Origin: Sphingobacterium siyangense
GTDB taxonomy: Bacteria; Bacteroidota; Bacteroidia; Sphingobacteriales; Sphingobacteriaceae
Direction of reading: 5' to 3'
Length of the DNA: 64,000 nt
NCBI RefSeq assembly: GCF_007830445.1
Contig: NZ_VLKR01000001.1
Span: forward strand, 1 to 64,000
Below are positions 8,766 to 18,130 of the stretch, piece after piece. The notes under the pieces are model-generated. The model worked only from the letters and a program-made list of their open reading frames with translations. It made no database searches and had not been told where the DNA came from. A program made the position numbers and the translations under genes. The first letter of the stretch is position 1. The number at the start of each line of letters is the position of its first letter.

Positions 8766-9977
8766 ATGAAAACACAATCACTAAACCCGAGTGGATCTTG
8801 GAAAAGTTCCGAAACTGTCTATCCGATTTTATTTGCGATTAGTCTTTCACACTTGCTCAATGACCTGATTCAATCTGTCATCCCAGCAGTGTATCCCATG
8901 TTAAAGTCAAATTATGCCCTTAGTTTTACCCAAATTGGTATTATAACGTTAGTTTTTCAGCTTACCGCCTCTATTTTGCAGCCCTTCGTTGGTTTGTATA
9001 CAGATAAAAACCCTACACCTCGGTCACTTGCCATTGGGATGTTTTTCTCTTTAGCCGGTTTGATATGCATTTCATTTGCGTCAAACTTTATTTACATTCT
9101 CCTTTCTGTAAGCCTTATTGGGATGGGATCGTCTATTTTTCATCCAGAAGCATCTCGAGTTGCTCATTTAGCTTCCGGCGGCAAAAAAGGGCTCGCACAG
9201 TCTATCTTTCAAGTCGGCGGTAATGCTGGTGGTGCAATAGGTCCCCTTCTTGTAGCGCTTATTGTTATCCCTTTGGGCCAACAATACATCGGCGTGTTTG
9301 GCGTATTGGCCATTATAGCCGTTATGATTCTTACTTACGTTGGTAATTGGTATCAAATACACCTCAAGCCTAAGACACAAACAACTTCTGTTAGTGCTCT
9401 AAAAGCTGACCTGCCGAAATCAAAAGTAATATTTGCACTTGTGATTTTATTGGTACTCATTTTCTCCAAATATTTTTACATGGCTTCAATGACCAGCTAC
9501 TTCACCTTCTATTTGATCAATAAATTCCATGTTTCTGTTCAGGAATCTCAGATTTATTTATTTATATTTCTTGCTTCTGTTGCCGCCGGGACCATATTGG
9601 GTGGTCCCTTGGGAGACCGATATGGTCGTAAACTAATTATTTGGGTGTCTATTCTTGGAGCGGCGCCTTTCACCTTGCTATTACCTCATGTAGGACTTGG
9701 ACTAACCATTATCCTTGCTATTATAATTGGTTTGATCATCTCCTCGGCATTTTCAGCTATCTTGGTTTATGCGACGGAGCTTATCCCCGGAAAGGTTGGT
9801 ATGATTGCAGGCTTATTTTTTGGTTTTGCCTTTGGCATGGGGGGTATTGGATCAGCTGTGTTGGGCTGGCTCGCAGATCGTACTTCAATTGAATATGTAT
9901 TCAACATCTGTGCTTATCTTCCACTAATTGGAATAGTTACAGGCTTATTGCCTAATATTACTCAAAAGAAAAATTAA
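8766..9977 (+). CDS. fsr: MFS exporter, fosmidomycin-resistance (Fsr) type
   Basis: An inner-membrane drug/H+ antiporter-like MFS protein of about 403 residues with twelve hydrophobic segments. The segments LSHLLNDLIQSVIPAVYPML, FTQIGIITLVFQLTASILQP and GSSIFHPEASRVAHLASGG closely resemble E. coli Fsr, the fosmidomycin exporter. The frame is open back to 8643 but overlaps the regulator gene there; ATG 8766 (MKTQSLNPSG) puts the operator outside the gene. It is followed by a strong terminator. Resistance to fosmidomycin is a property of the family; the natural substrate here is unknown, and control by the FadR-like regulator is inferred. Confidence 0.87.
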   Translation: MKTQSLNPSGSWKSSETVYPILFAISLSHLLNDLIQSVIPAVYPMLKSNYALSFTQIGIITLVFQLTASILQPFVGLYTDKNPTPRSLAIGMFFSLAGLICISFASNFIYILLSVSLIGMGSSIFHPEASRVAHLASGGKKGLAQSIFQVGGNAGGAIGPLLVALIVIPLGQQYIGVFGVLAIIAVMILTYVGNWYQIHLKPKTQTTSVSALKADLPKSKVIFALVILLVLIFSKYFYMASMTSYFTFYLINKFHVSVQESQIYLFIFLASVAAGTILGGPLGDRYGRKLIIWVSILGAAPFTLLLPHVGLGLTIILAIIIGLIISSAFSAILVYATELIPGKVGMIAGLFFGFAFGMGGIGSAVLGWLADRTSIEYVFNICAYLPLIGIVTGLLPNITQKKN

Positions 9978-9984
9978 TTCTTTA

Positions 9985-10017
9985 AAAAGCCCTTCTTACT
10001 ATTAAAGAAGGGCTTTT
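9985..10017. terminator. Bidirectional rho-independent terminator
   Basis: Perfect 13-bp stem (AAAAGCCCTTCTT at 9985-9997 with its complement at 10005-10017), 7-base loop, A-run before and T-run after. It separates the converging exporter and SusD genes. Confidence 0.9.
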
Positions 10018-10022
10018 CAGTA

Positions 10023-11894
10023 TTAATAACCTGGATTTTGAATTAGTTTAGTATTTCTATTTATCTCATCTCTGTGTATAGAGGTAAAATACATTTTGTC
10101 GTCCCAACTTCTATTTTCAATTCCTGGATCTATATTGGATACCACGTATTTATACGTGTAATTGCTCGGATCATATTTATAAATGGTTATTTTTTTACCA
10201 TCTTTTAGTGTTCCCGTAATATTGATAATATTCGCCTTTCGGCCTAATGTCTCAGCGGCAATCATCCAACGTCTAGCATCAAAAAAGCGATGTTCTTCGT
10301 AAGCTAGCTCAATCCGACGTTCATTTCTATAACGGCTTTTTAATGCCGATCCAGTTTCGGTAATTGCGGGCATACCTGCTCTGAAACGAATTTTATTTAA
10401 CCAAGTCTTAGCCTCCACATCTTCGCCCAACTCGATGCAAGCTTCTACATAGTTCAATACGGCTTCCGTATAGCGGAACAATGGCCAAGGAATACGTTGT
10501 CTTGTATTTTGGTCTTCCATCGCTGGATCTGGATCAGTAAATTTACGAATATAATAACCTGTTCGAGATCCATTCCAGTCTTCAATCGGACTCTTTCTTG
10601 TATCTAAGCCAAATTGAATCGTCTTTTGTCCCTGTCCATTTATAATTTCATATTGACCAGTCTGGATCTGATTATAAGGATCTCTTGTTTTAACATCAGC
10701 TGTCCTTGGTTTCCAATCAGCACCATCATAGAGTACAGTTGCTTTTAATCGTGGGTCCCGATTCTGATATGGGTTAGCCGCCATAGTGGCATTGGACCAA
10801 TCAAATCGTTGACCAGATTGCGTTTCGTAATCATCAATAAGAAGTTGAATCGGTGTATTTCCTGCCCAGTTGTGATAACCATTTGGCCCATTGTCACGTC
10901 CTACCCAACCACCCCGCTCATCTTTTTCATCAATAAAAAACCTTCCTAAAATCAGATCTTTTATAGCTGACGCATCAGCCGATTTACTTCCACCACCCAG
11001 GGATAAAGCCATGTAATTTGCCGTACCATTATCTGATGATTCTGCAGCACTTAAATCAAGTTTGTACGCAAATTCACTATGATTTAGCACCTCTTTAGCA
11101 GCATTTTTTGCCTTCGTCCAACGCTCGGCTTGGTTACCGCTGGTGTACATTAAATATTCAGGATTTGTATATCCAGCTAACAAAGTAGACTTTGCTTTTG
11201 CTTTACTTGCATCATGAAGGTCACTAGCAGCATATAATAGTACTCTAGATTTTAAAGCTAATGCAGCTGTCTCACTTACACGACCTTTGATAAAAGTCGC
11301 AGTTTTCAATAAAAGTGAAGCACTATCAAGGTCACTCACGATCGCATTGACACATTCTTCATAGGTATTTCTTGAAACCATAAAATCGTTATCCGTCAGA
11401 CGGCTTACATTTTTTACAAAAGGAACCCCACCGTAAAAACGCAACAATTGTTGATGATAGTACGCTCTAAAAAAATAGGCTTCTCCGAGTAATTTATTCG
11501 CTTTCCCTTTATCAAATTTTGGCTCAACCAGGTTCTTTATTGCAATGTTTGCGGCTCTAATACGTGAATACATACGGCCATATTCATAGGTATCCATGAT
11601 ATAACCCTGATCTGCCGGATTAGACCGCGATTCAGTGACGGTATTTATTCCACGATTTGGATGTGTAAATAAAGCCTCGTCTGTCATGGATGCCATTTCT
11701 TGCTCATAAAATCCGCCGACACCAAAACCATTGTAGATTTCGGTAACAAAGGCTTCGGATAACGCCGCGTCTGACCATGTTGTCTCATCAGGGATCTCAT
11801 TAAGCGGCTTTGTATTGACAAAGTCGTCATTACAAGATTGCAGTGCAGATGACAGCACGAGTAATAAAACAGATATGTTTACAATTTTTTTCAT
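10023..11894 (-). CDS. SusD/RagB-family nutrient-binding outer-membrane lipoprotein
   Basis: A 623-residue SusD-like protein: a surface lipoprotein that lids the SusC channel and binds the incoming nutrient. The signal peptide ends in a lipobox (LQSC, Cys at about 20) followed by NDDF. The N-terminal TPR-like region (GKANKLLGEAYFFRAYYHQQLLRFYGGVPF) and the C-terminal segment (PWPLFRYTEAVLNYVEACIELG, then FDARRW) are characteristic; spans named only. It is 34 bases downstream of the susC gene and clearly in its operon. No glycosidase, sulfatase or sigma/anti-sigma pair adjoins, so the substrate cannot be inferred from context. Confidence 0.93.
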   Translation of the reverse strand: MKKIVNISVLLLVLSSALQSCNDDFVNTKPLNEIPDETTWSDAALSEAFVTEIYNGFGVGGFYEQEMASMTDEALFTHPNRGINTVTESRSNPADQGYIMDTYEYGRMYSRIRAANIAIKNLVEPKFDKGKANKLLGEAYFFRAYYHQQLLRFYGGVPFVKNVSRLTDNDFMVSRNTYEECVNAIVSDLDSASLLLKTATFIKGRVSETAALALKSRVLLYAASDLHDASKAKAKSTLLAGYTNPEYLMYTSGNQAERWTKAKNAAKEVLNHSEFAYKLDLSAAESSDNGTANYMALSLGGGSKSADASAIKDLILGRFFIDEKDERGGWVGRDNGPNGYHNWAGNTPIQLLIDDYETQSGQRFDWSNATMAANPYQNRDPRLKATVLYDGADWKPRTADVKTRDPYNQIQTGQYEIINGQGQKTIQFGLDTRKSPIEDWNGSRTGYYIRKFTDPDPAMEDQNTRQRIPWPLFRYTEAVLNYVEACIELGEDVEAKTWLNKIRFRAGMPAITETGSALKSRYRNERRIELAYEEHRFFDARRWMIAAETLGRKANIINITGTLKDGKKITIYKYDPSNYTYKYVVSNIDPGIENRSWDDKMYFTSIHRDEINRNTKLIQNPGY

Positions 11895-11928
11895 TTTTTT
11901 ACTTCATTAAATTTTTACCTAAGATGAT

Positions 11929-14900
11929 CTAAAACGATAATAGTACCCCTGCGTTGATTAATCTCGCTTGTGGATAATATTGTCCTAAAGCATTAACAGC
12001 TTCTGGATCATACATTTTGATCTTGCTCCAAGTGATTAAATTCATGCCATTGGCGTATACTCGTAAGGAGCCTATACCAATTTTACTACAAATACTAGAA
12101 GGAAGATTATAACCGACCTCGACATTTTTCAATCGCAAATAGTCTGTACTTCGCATCCAATAAGTGTTATTGTACGAGTAATATTGATTGCTTCTGTCCG
12201 TCAACCTAGGATAGACACTACTTGGATTGCTAATACTCCAACGTTTTTCATAAAATTCTTCAAGGAAATTACCAATTGATCCCGATTCATCTGTTCCGAC
12301 ACGGATCTCTCCACCTGTAGCCCCCTGAAATAAGACCGAAAGGTCGAAATCTTTATAGCTCAAGCTAAAATTGAATCCGCCCTGGAAAGTTGGGTCACTG
12401 TTTTTGTCTCGTCTGACTTTATCATCTGGCGTAATTTTTCCGTCACCATTAAAATCTTGATACTTCATATCGCCTGGACGCAGGGTTTTTGTAATTGCAC
12501 TATAGTCCAGTTTATTGTTGGCAATATCCTCCATATCACGGAATACGCCATCATAGACATAATAAATATCCGTCTTGATTGGTTTACCAGTGCTTTGCTG
12601 CCATGCTGGGGCACCTGGGGCCTCGTCCCAAAAGATAATTTTATTTTTAGCATAGCCTCCATTCACACCAAGGGTATATCCAAGCTCTCCTACTTTCCCT
12701 TTATAACCCAGATTAAACTCCCAACCTTTATTATCCACCTTACCAATATTCTCAGCCGGTAGTGTCATACCTGTGCTTTGAGGAACTGAGGCATTTCGCT
12801 GCCATAGAATTGAATTACGTCTATTTTTAAAAATATCAAACTCAAAATTTAACTTTCCTTGGAAAAATTGAAAGTCAAAACCAAGGTTATAATTGTTGGC
12901 AACTTCCCAAGTAATCAACTCATTTGGAACACGAGTTTCAAATAGCGTTTTCATCAATTGATCGTTAATTACATAGTTCCCAAATGAATAGGTCGAGAAA
13001 TATTGATACTCTTGTAACTGATCTTTATAATAAATATTATCATTACCCATCTGACCATAGGAGGCACGTATTTTAAAATAGTTAACAACAGGAATGTTCT
13101 CCTTCCAGAAATTTTCTTCCGATACGACCCATCCTGCCATCGCTCCAGGGAAGAAACCATAACGAGAATCTGCAGGAAACATGTAAGAACCATCCCGGCG
13201 CCAAAGGAACTCCGCAATGTATTTACTTTTGTAATTATAACCGAAGCGTCCAAAATAGTTTAAACGCGCTCTGTCCCATGCGGTCCCATCATTATTTTTT
13301 TCGGCGTCGCCACCAGCAAATAGATAATCTATCATATTTGAAAGAAAATAGCGCCGATAAGCACTAAATTTATCATTGTTGATAGTTTCTCTGTTAACAC
13401 CAGCAATAACATTCAATTGATGATCGCCAAATTTCCGTTCAAAACTCAAAATTCCACCAAGTAGAATATTCAACTGATCTTCATTACTTTGATTTAAATT
13501 CGGATCAGCGGGACCTCGTTTGCCAGCCTCCAGCGAAGGCGTTGTACCATCCGCTTCATAAGCCCCCTGCCACGAATACAAGGTCCATGGCATAACCCAT
13601 GTTTTTTGATTTTTCACATACTTGTCAACTGACGCATTCAATGTTAATTTAAGGCCATCTATCCAAGGATTGGTAATATCCACTTGCCCATTTGTTTGGA
13701 AGTAGTAACGTTTGTCTCTATCATAACCAGTTGCATTAGTCGTAATAACTACTGGGTTTTCACCATTTTCAATATCTGGACCAGGCTTCCCATTAGGCCA
13801 AATTGCTGGTTGTGTCGGATTTCCACGCATCAACATCCTAAAGATTGTACCCGCACTCTTTGTCGGGAAGCTCCTATTCTCCTGCCTACCCAAAACGCCA
13901 AATTGAGTTTTAACATATTGACTGATGTTGGCGTCAAGATTAATTCTTAGGTCATACTGTTTATAGCCTGTCGCCGAGTTCTTATAGTAGGCATCTTGGT
14001 TTTGATAACCCAGAGACATCAAGTATTTAACATCTTCAGTACCACCGTTGATCTGCAAATTATGCCGTTGTTGGGGGGACCAGTCTTTTAAAGTTGCCTT
14101 ATACCAGTCTGTATTCGGATGTCCCCAGGGATCTGATCCATCCTTAAACTTTTGGATATCTTCTGGTTTAAATGGAGCATCCAATACCCCACCATCCTTT
14201 TTATTATAGCTTCCTTTGTTGTTTATTGCCGTATAAGCGGCGGACCATTCTTCAACAGGTAGGTTATAAATCTCCAACTCATTTCGGATCTCCGCAAATT
14301 GCGAGGCATCTGTTAACTTAGGTATTACAGTCGGTTGGGAATAACCTTGATTAAAAGTATAAGAAAACTGTGGCTTCCCTGTCTTTCCTCTTCTTGTCGT
14401 CACAAGGATAACCCCATTTGCTGCCCGGGCACCATAAATAGCAGCGGATGCATCTTTCAATACCGAAATATTTTCTATATCACGGGGATTAATACGATCT
14501 ATCCCGCCTTCGCGCGCGGGAACCCCATCAATAACGACCAAAGGACTGCTATTACCTAATGTATTTGTACCACGTATTTTGATATTCGAACCATCGTATC
14601 CTGGTTCAGCACTTCCGTTAGTTGCAGTTACACCCGGTACTCGTCCAGTTAATGCATTCGAAACGTTCAATGCCGGAGATTGAGCAAGGTCACTTCCCTT
14701 AACAGTAGCTACAGCCCCTGTAACTGTTTCCTTGCGTTGTTTCCCGTAACCAACAACAACGACTTCTTCGAGATTGGATTCCGAATTCAAAAGCGTGACA
14801 TCTATCGCATGCCGTCCTTTTACAGATTCATCCATAGACTGCTTACCCACCATACGAAAATTAATGATCGCATTCATAGGGACCTTATCCAATTTGTACA

Positions 14901-15144
14901 TACCTTGATTGTCGGTTTTTGTTACTAGACTTGTTCCATTTACAGATACTGTTACTCCAGGAATCGGCATTCCTGTTTCATCATGTACCGTTCCAGAAAC
15001 ACTTAGCTCCTGTTGAAAGAGAATTCCATAGCTTGCGAGGGTTGCAGCATCAACGATTTGAGGACTCAGGGCCACTAAAGAGCACAATGATCCAGTCCAA
15101 AACGCTCTCTTCCATTGATTTGAGAAATAATGGCAGTTAATCAT
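11929..15144 (-). CDS. SusC/RagA-family TonB-linked outer-membrane receptor
   Basis: A 1071-residue TonB-dependent transporter. After a signal sequence there is a carboxypeptidase-like regulatory domain (SVSGTVHDETGMPIPGVTVSV, span named only; about residues 48-120), then the Bacteroidota TonB box region NLEEVVVVGYGKQ, the plug (RVPGVTATNG to ILVTTRRG, about 140-250) and a large beta-barrel ending in a terminal phenylalanine (GVLLSF). It imports a ligand too large for porins using TonB-ExbBD energy. It forms an operon with the SusD gene. The long upstream region carries no sigma/anti-sigma regulator, so control is unknown. Substrate unknown. Confidence 0.95.
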   Translation of the reverse strand: MINCHYFSNQWKRAFWTGSLCSLVALSPQIVDAATLASYGILFQQELSVSGTVHDETGMPIPGVTVSVNGTSLVTKTDNQGMYKLDKVPMNAIINFRMVGKQSMDESVKGRHAIDVTLLNSESNLEEVVVVGYGKQRKETVTGAVATVKGSDLAQSPALNVSNALTGRVPGVTATNGSAEPGYDGSNIKIRGTNTLGNSSPLVVIDGVPAREGGIDRINPRDIENISVLKDASAAIYGARAANGVILVTTRRGKTGKPQFSYTFNQGYSQPTVIPKLTDASQFAEIRNELEIYNLPVEEWSAAYTAINNKGSYNKKDGGVLDAPFKPEDIQKFKDGSDPWGHPNTDWYKATLKDWSPQQRHNLQINGGTEDVKYLMSLGYQNQDAYYKNSATGYKQYDLRINLDANISQYVKTQFGVLGRQENRSFPTKSAGTIFRMLMRGNPTQPAIWPNGKPGPDIENGENPVVITTNATGYDRDKRYYFQTNGQVDITNPWIDGLKLTLNASVDKYVKNQKTWVMPWTLYSWQGAYEADGTTPSLEAGKRGPADPNLNQSNEDQLNILLGGILSFERKFGDHQLNVIAGVNRETINNDKFSAYRRYFLSNMIDYLFAGGDAEKNNDGTAWDRARLNYFGRFGYNYKSKYIAEFLWRRDGSYMFPADSRYGFFPGAMAGWVVSEENFWKENIPVVNYFKIRASYGQMGNDNIYYKDQLQEYQYFSTYSFGNYVINDQLMKTLFETRVPNELITWEVANNYNLGFDFQFFQGKLNFEFDIFKNRRNSILWQRNASVPQSTGMTLPAENIGKVDNKGWEFNLGYKGKVGELGYTLGVNGGYAKNKIIFWDEAPGAPAWQQSTGKPIKTDIYYVYDGVFRDMEDIANNKLDYSAITKTLRPGDMKYQDFNGDGKITPDDKVRRDKNSDPTFQGGFNFSLSYKDFDLSVLFQGATGGEIRVGTDESGSIGNFLEEFYEKRWSISNPSSVYPRLTDRSNQYYSYNNTYWMRSTDYLRLKNVEVGYNLPSSICSKIGIGSLRVYANGMNLITWSKIKMYDPEAVNALGQYYPQARLINAGVLLSF

Positions 15145-15637
15145 AAAAACTGTTTAATTGTTTAAATTTTGTATTTAATTAGTTATTTTTTTACCCCTTA
15201 AAGACATGTCGGTTTAGGTGTCTTATCAGGAGTGGTTTATAATTGTTTATCTGACATGAAAATACGAAAATAAATATACAAAGCAAGTGTTAATTTTACA
15301 CTATTTAACATTTAAACTTTAATCAATTGAAAGTAAACTATTTGAAGAAACAAACTGGCTAACCTTATTTTTGTATCATGTATAATCCGGCCTTATGAGG
15401 ATGATATTTGGGACAAAAAACACCTAACAGCTCGTCTTTAAGAGAAATTTTTACAAGAAAAGTAAACTCTAGTATACCGAAAGTATATTATCAATTTTTT
15501 AAATAATAATATGCATCTTTATCCATTATAATTAGATCTGTAATTGATTTTTTTAAAACAACTATGTATATACAAACAATGGAGCTCAATACGGATCTAT
15601 TAATAACAAAGAAATAGTTGTATCTACAAACAAAACT
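15145..15637. other. Intergenic, AT-rich divergent promoter region
   Basis: About 490 bases between the divergent susC and acetyltransferase genes. No open frame is convincing. A short imperfect palindrome with arms AGTGT (15286-15290) and ACACT (15298-15302) could be an operator for the susCD operon, but this is weak. I find no clear -7 box for either gene. Confidence 0.4.
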
Positions 15638-16177
15638 ATGAACATAAAAATTAGGCAAGAAAAGTCAAGTGACCCAACTATTGTATTCGAACTGATCCGA
15701 ATCGCTTTTGAAAACGAACAGTATAGCGATCATCAAGAGCACATTTTAGTAGAAAAACTAAGAAAGAGAGCGGAATTTATACCACAAATGTCAATCGTAG
15801 CAGAAGTTGAAGGAGAAATAGTAGGCTACATCCTCCTGACAAAGGTGCAGATTATTGATAAAGAGAATCAAAAAGCATTCGATTCTCTCGCCTTGGCTCC
15901 TGTCGCTGTGCTACCTCAGTTTCAAGGACAAGGAATTGGCGGTAAATTAATTCTTGCTGCCCATCAGATTGCAAAAGAATTGGGTTTTGGATCGGTAGTT
16001 GTGCTCGGACATGCAGACTATTATCCTAAATTTGGATATGTACCTGCATCAGTCTATGGTATACAATTTCCATTTGATGTTCCTGATGAAAATTGTATGA
16101 TAAAAGAACTAACAGACAATTCCTTAAAAGGTATACAGGGCACTGTCCATTATCCAGAAGAGTTTGGTGTTATTTAA
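15638..16177 (+). CDS. GNAT-family N-acetyltransferase, YhbS-like
   Basis: A 179-residue acetyltransferase. The acetyl-CoA-binding pattern PQFQGQGIGGKLILAA is intact, followed by the VVVLGHADYYPKFGYVPA strand characteristic of the YhbS/COG3153 group. The likely activity is transfer of acetyl from acetyl-CoA to a small amine; the acceptor is not predictable. It stands alone, and its last codons form one arm of an inverted repeat (16157-16192) whose loop contains the stop codon. Confidence 0.88.
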   Translation: MNIKIRQEKSSDPTIVFELIRIAFENEQYSDHQEHILVEKLRKRAEFIPQMSIVAEVEGEIVGYILLTKVQIIDKENQKAFDSLALAPVAVLPQFQGQGIGGKLILAAHQIAKELGFGSVVVLGHADYYPKFGYVPASVYGIQFPFDVPDENCMIKELTDNSLKGIQGTVHYPEEFGVI

Positions 16178-16192
16178 TAAACCAAACTCTTC
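16157..16192. terminator. Inverted repeat spanning the stop codon of the acetyltransferase
   Basis: GAAGAGTTTGGT (16157-16168) pairs perfectly with 16181-16192; the 12-base loop includes the TAA at 16175-16177. There is no T-run after it on the plus strand. It lies between converging genes and may terminate both weakly. Confidence 0.5.
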
Positions 16193-16223
16193 ATTATGAT
16201 TTGATGCCAATTAACAATCCCAT

Positions 16224-17165
16224 TTAATATTTAATCGGATAGTCTTGCATAAATTCAAACTGATAACCATCTTTTTTCAATGCATCTATTAAAGAAGACA
16301 ACTCCTGCTGTCCCTTTTGCGTTTGAAACATATCATCATGCATCAAGAAAACAACATTATTAGGCACCATTGAGCTTTTATTGTTCATATAATTCCGAAT
16401 GTGTGACAAAGTAGACTCCTGGCTTTGTATAGGTGCACCAGTGATGCTATTAAGCCGCCACTCGACATCCCAACCATAAATTGTATATCCGTTCTTATGC
16501 AACAAATCGGCGGTACTGGATCCATTCTTAAGGTCGATCTTACGAACATCATCATATATCCAAATATTCCTGCCTGGAAGTCGAACGATCTTATGTTTTA
16601 GATTGAGATCTTTTTCATTCTTTTCAAAATCAGCAAAAGCATTTTGGGGGTTATTATAAAATCGAGAATACTGATTGTTTGCATGTGTATAGCTATGATT
16701 ATAACAGGCTATAAGCGGATTGGATTCATAACGGGCAAGATCACGTTTCCTCCCTTTGCTCATATTAGCGTGCTTACCAATCAAGAATACACTCACTTTA
16801 ATGTTTTTTTCTTTCGCAATAGAATCAATAAAGGCACTACCAATCAATGGTCCGTCATCAAAAGTCAGGTAGATATGTTTTGGATACGTATCAAATGCTT
16901 TCCGCAGGGAATCCTTAAGTTCTCGTTTTTGTTGTTTGATCGGAACAGGATGCAAGCTATCTACTGTAAATTGAATCTGATTTTTCTGAAGTGAATCCCA
17001 CCTATTTAACAAATGTGGTATTTTTTCCTTGACAACCAATTTTTCCGTAAGTGTGTCCTTCAGCTCGCCTTTTCCCAAGACCTTGTTTGAAAAATCCCTA
17101 CATGCGGTTACACTAAACATTGTACTACAAATGAAAAGTACCACAAACAACCTACTACACTTCAT
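16224..17165 (-). CDS. Polysaccharide deacetylase (CE4/NodB) lipoprotein
   Basis: A 313-residue envelope lipoprotein: signal peptide with lipobox SVTAC (Cys22), a linker of about 75 residues, then a NodB homology domain. CE4 motifs are present: TFDDGP (catalytic base Asp103 and metal ligand Asp104), HSYTH (metal ligands His157 and His161) and RLPGRN (the RxPG motif). A later GWDVEW fits the motif-4 region. Family enzymes remove N-acetyl groups from peptidoglycan, chitin-like or exopolysaccharides with a divalent metal. It is monocistronic. Which polymer it acts on cannot be read from the sequence. Confidence 0.88.
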   Translation of the reverse strand: MKCSRLFVVLFICSTMFSVTACRDFSNKVLGKGELKDTLTEKLVVKEKIPHLLNRWDSLQKNQIQFTVDSLHPVPIKQQKRELKDSLRKAFDTYPKHIYLTFDDGPLIGSAFIDSIAKEKNIKVSVFLIGKHANMSKGRKRDLARYESNPLIACYNHSYTHANNQYSRFYNNPQNAFADFEKNEKDLNLKHKIVRLPGRNIWIYDDVRKIDLKNGSSTADLLHKNGYTIYGWDVEWRLNSITGAPIQSQESTLSHIRNYMNNKSSMVPNNVVFLMHDDMFQTQKGQQELSSLIDALKKDGYQFEFMQDYPIKY

Positions 17166-17369
17166 ATCAATCGCTATAACTTTAATGAATTTCTTTTTTC
17201 AAAATTACTACAAAAACCTATTTATTAACCATAAAATCTTACAAATCCCTACTTTCAGGGATAAGGTTAGTAACCTTCAACAATCCCGTACACCTCTTTT
17301 TATGGCTTCAGTTTTTATTATAAATCCGATATAAGAAACAATCGTGCCACTTTTTTCGACAGTTGGTCT

Positions 17370-18119
17370 CTATTTCTTTTTAAAAAATAGTGCTTTGTTA
17401 TATTCAAAATTCATGCGTGCTATATTCAAAACTGATATACCTTGTGGGCACTCCACCTCGCAGGCTTCTGTATTCGTGCAGTGACCAAATGACTCCAAAT
17501 CCATTTGCTTCACCATATTTAAAACACGTTCACTGCGCTCTTCTTTTCCCTGTGGAAGCAAAGCCATATGGGTAATCTTTGCGGAGGTAAATAATGCAGC
17601 ACTACCATTTTTACACGTTGCAACACAAGCACCACAGCCAATACAGGCCGCTGAGTCAAATGCTGACTCAGCTAACTCATGTGAAATAGGAATCACTGTC
17701 GCGTCTGGGGCTTGACCAGTATTGATGGATACAAATCCCCCAGAAGAAATAATTCGGTCAAATGCCGAACGGTCCACTTTCAAATCCTTTTTAACCTGAA
17801 ATGCTGCTGATCGAAAAGGTTCGATAAGAATCGTATCATTATCTTTGAATGAACGTAAATGTAGCTGACAGGTGGTTGTATGCTTAAGAGGTCCATGTGC
17901 GATGCCATTGATCATCATACCGCATTGCCCACAGATCCCTTCGCGACAATCATGGTCAAACTCTACAGGTTCGTCTCCATGCGTAATAAGCTGTTCATTT
18001 AGGGTATCCAGCATCTCCAAAAACGACATATGTGGATTGAGATCTGTTAAGGTGTAAGTAACTAATTTTCCTGCAGCGTCGCTATCTTTTTGCCGCCATA
18101 TTTTAAGGTGTAAATCCAT
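17370..18119 (-). CDS. sdhB: Succinate dehydrogenase/fumarate reductase iron-sulfur subunit
   Basis: A 249-residue electron-transfer subunit that passes electrons from the flavoprotein to the membrane haem subunit. Visible cluster motifs are [10 protein letters not shown] plus a later Cys for the [2Fe-2S] cluster, [11 protein letters not shown] for one cubane, and CEVECP with neighbouring Cys for the remaining clusters. It is the last gene of the operon, 11 bases after sdhA. Whether the complex runs as succinate oxidase or fumarate reductase is not decided by sequence; menaquinone-linked complexes in Bacteroidota can do either. Confidence 0.95.
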   Translation of the reverse strand: MDLHLKIWRQKDSDAAGKLVTYTLTDLNPHMSFLEMLDTLNEQLITHGDEPVEFDHDCREGICGQCGMMINGIAHGPLKHTTTCQLHLRSFKDNDTILIEPFRSAAFQVKKDLKVDRSAFDRIISSGGFVSINTGQAPDATVIPISHELAESAFDSAACIGCGACVATCKNGSAALFTSAKITHMALLPQGKEERSERVLNMVKQMDLESFGHCTNTEACEVECPQGISVLNIARMNFEYNKALFFKKK

Positions 18120-18130
18120 AATCGTTCTAT

